From positions 1-6,717 of the forward strand of contig DAIEQP010000207.1 of assembly GCA_027347805.1 (NCBI GenBank): a stretch of 6,717 bases of DNA, given 5' to 3'. Every line of letters begins with the position of its first letter. The stretch's first letter is position 1. The stretch comes from Ignavibacteria bacterium (GTDB lineage: Bacteria; Bacteroidota; Ignavibacteria; Ignavibacteriales; Melioribacteraceae). Both the position numbers and the translations under genes were made by a program. The notes beneath the pieces are model-generated. The model worked only from the letters and a program-made list of their open reading frames with translations. It made no database searches and was not told the DNA's origin. This document shows, one piece after another, positions 5,845 through 6,717 of this stretch.

Positions 5845-6717
5845 ATGGTAAATGACGCAAAACAAATCTTGCTAGCATACGCTTCAAAAATTCCCTCAAC
5901 AATATTAGGCCCTGAAAGAGTCCGTTATATTATGGAACACATTAACGAACTTACAACTGAACAGCGGCTCCTCTTATTGCAACTAATGAATTTTATTCTA
6001 GCAACAATGATAGACCGAAATGCTTCCGATTTGGAACTTGGAGGATTTGGTGCTCAGAATAATATTTGGTTCAGAGTTCATGGAAAAAAAGATAGAGTTC
6101 AGGATTTACCGCAATTTTCTGAAGACGAAGCTTCTACTCTTATAGTTGCTTTATTAAACAGAAACCAGATGAACGTTTTACTTGAAAAACGAAATCTGGA
6201 TTTCAGTTATATGTTTAAGTATGACAAAATTCAGAAACACCTCAGATTTAGATGCGATGCTTATTTTGATCTTGATAGTCTTACACTTAATATGCGTGCA
6301 ATTCAAGCTGTTGTTCGCCCATTGGAATCATTAGACTTCCATCCGTTTGCAGTCAAATCAATGAGCCATAATTATATTAAGTTTGGACTCTCACTTGTGA
6401 CTGGTATCACCGGATCTAGTAAATCTACTACACTTGATGCGATAATAGATTATCATAACGATTCAGATCCATGTCATATTGTAATTATTGCTTCACCAAT
6501 CGAGTTTGTTCATCGGTCCAGGAAAGCTATAATTAAGCATAGAGAGGTTGGAAGGGATGTCCCTTCATTTAAAGATGGTGTAATTCAATCTCTTCGTCAG
6601 GATCCGGATATAATTGTAATCGGTGAAATGAGAGACCCTGAAACTATTCTTGCAGCATTGGAAGTAACTGATACAGGTCATAAAGTATTTTCAACATTAC
6701 ATACTTCGAGTGCCGTT
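5845..6717 (+). CDS. pilT: PilT-like ATPase with altered P-loop and Asp box, 3'-truncated
   Basis: An open frame of 291 codons that runs off the window with no stop. By family this is the T4P retraction-type ATPase. The start at 5845 is chosen because the frame is closed by a stop at 5821 and TGGA lies about 8 bases before the ATG; a TTG at 5842 is the only close alternative. Residues 1-45 are a helical extension ahead of the PilT-like N-terminus (RNASDLELGG, 58-67). The core has FGLSLVTG (180-187), P-loop GITGSSKST (187-195), ASPIEFVH (216-223), REVGRD (233-238), Walker B RQDPDIIVIGEMRD (251-264) and His box TGH (277-279) with STLHTSSA (283-290). There is no tetracysteine so far, consistent with PilT. 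The Gly before the P-loop lysine is Ser, and the usual E-D of the Asp box is A-S, so ATPase activity may be reduced. PilU or another PilT paralogue is an alternative name. It is separated from pilB by 95 bases with no clear terminator. Confidence 0.88.
   Translation, partial: MVNDAKQILLAYASKIPSTILGPERVRYIMEHINELTTEQRLLLLQLMNFILATMIDRNASDLELGGFGAQNNIWFRVHGKKDRVQDLPQFSEDEASTLIVALLNRNQMNVLLEKRNLDFSYMFKYDKIQKHLRFRCDAYFDLDSLTLNMRAIQAVVRPLESLDFHPFAVKSMSHNYIKFGLSLVTGITGSSKSTTLDAIIDYHNDSDPCHIVIIASPIEFVHRSRKAIIKHREVGRDVPSFKDGVIQSLRQDPDIIVIGEMRDPETILAALEVTDTGHKVFSTLHTSSAV

Noticed and set aside
4577..5902. Minus-strand open frames over pilB and the pilB-pilT gap (4577-4822, 5711-5902)
   Set aside because: They overlap strongly supported + strand genes, have compositions typical of antisense reading, and show no recognisable domain.

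Overview
The window is AT-rich (roughly one third G+C by eye), and every gene lies on the + strand. It holds the 3' part of an aspartyl-tRNA synthetase gene followed by a type IV pilus (T4P)-type locus: two small tandem pilin-like genes, a PilC/GspF platform protein, a PilB-type assembly ATPase, and the first 291 codons of a PilT-type ATPase that runs off the right edge. The base composition, the C-terminal style of the AspRS and the 'LGGGG...FTGW' pilin type fit a member of the Bacteroidota/Chlorobi/Ignavibacteria assemblage. That placement is an impression from sequence style, not a search result.

Layout: (1) 1-1518 aspS, cut at its 5' end, followed by a strong intrinsic terminator at 1553-1597. 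(2) 1598-1749, a spacer with a near-perfect sigma-54 promoter (GG-N10-GC, 1661-1676) about 75 bases before the first pilin start. (3) 1750-2532, two paralogous pilin-like genes, the first with a TTG start and the second with ATG and a strong Shine-Dalgarno, then a second strong terminator at 2559-2590. (4) 2609-5749, pilC and pilB, nine bases apart. (5) 5845 to the end, a pilT-like gene, partial.

How it works together (inference from family knowledge): the pilin-like proteins would be inserted in the inner membrane and polymerised by the PilB ATPase acting through the PilC platform, and the PilT-like ATPase would drive or modulate disassembly. The sigma-54 promoter plus the terminator after pilin 2 would make pilin mRNA abundant, with machinery genes expressed at a lower level by read-through or from a promoter not recognised here.

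The unusual points are the pilin N-terminus (Met-Gly-Gln-Gln-Gln-Leu... with no GFTLIE-type motif and no Glu5), the very uniform codon use of the second pilin, a duplicated-looking N-terminal module in PilC, and a PilT-like ATPase whose P-loop and Asp box are both altered while its Walker B and His box are intact.
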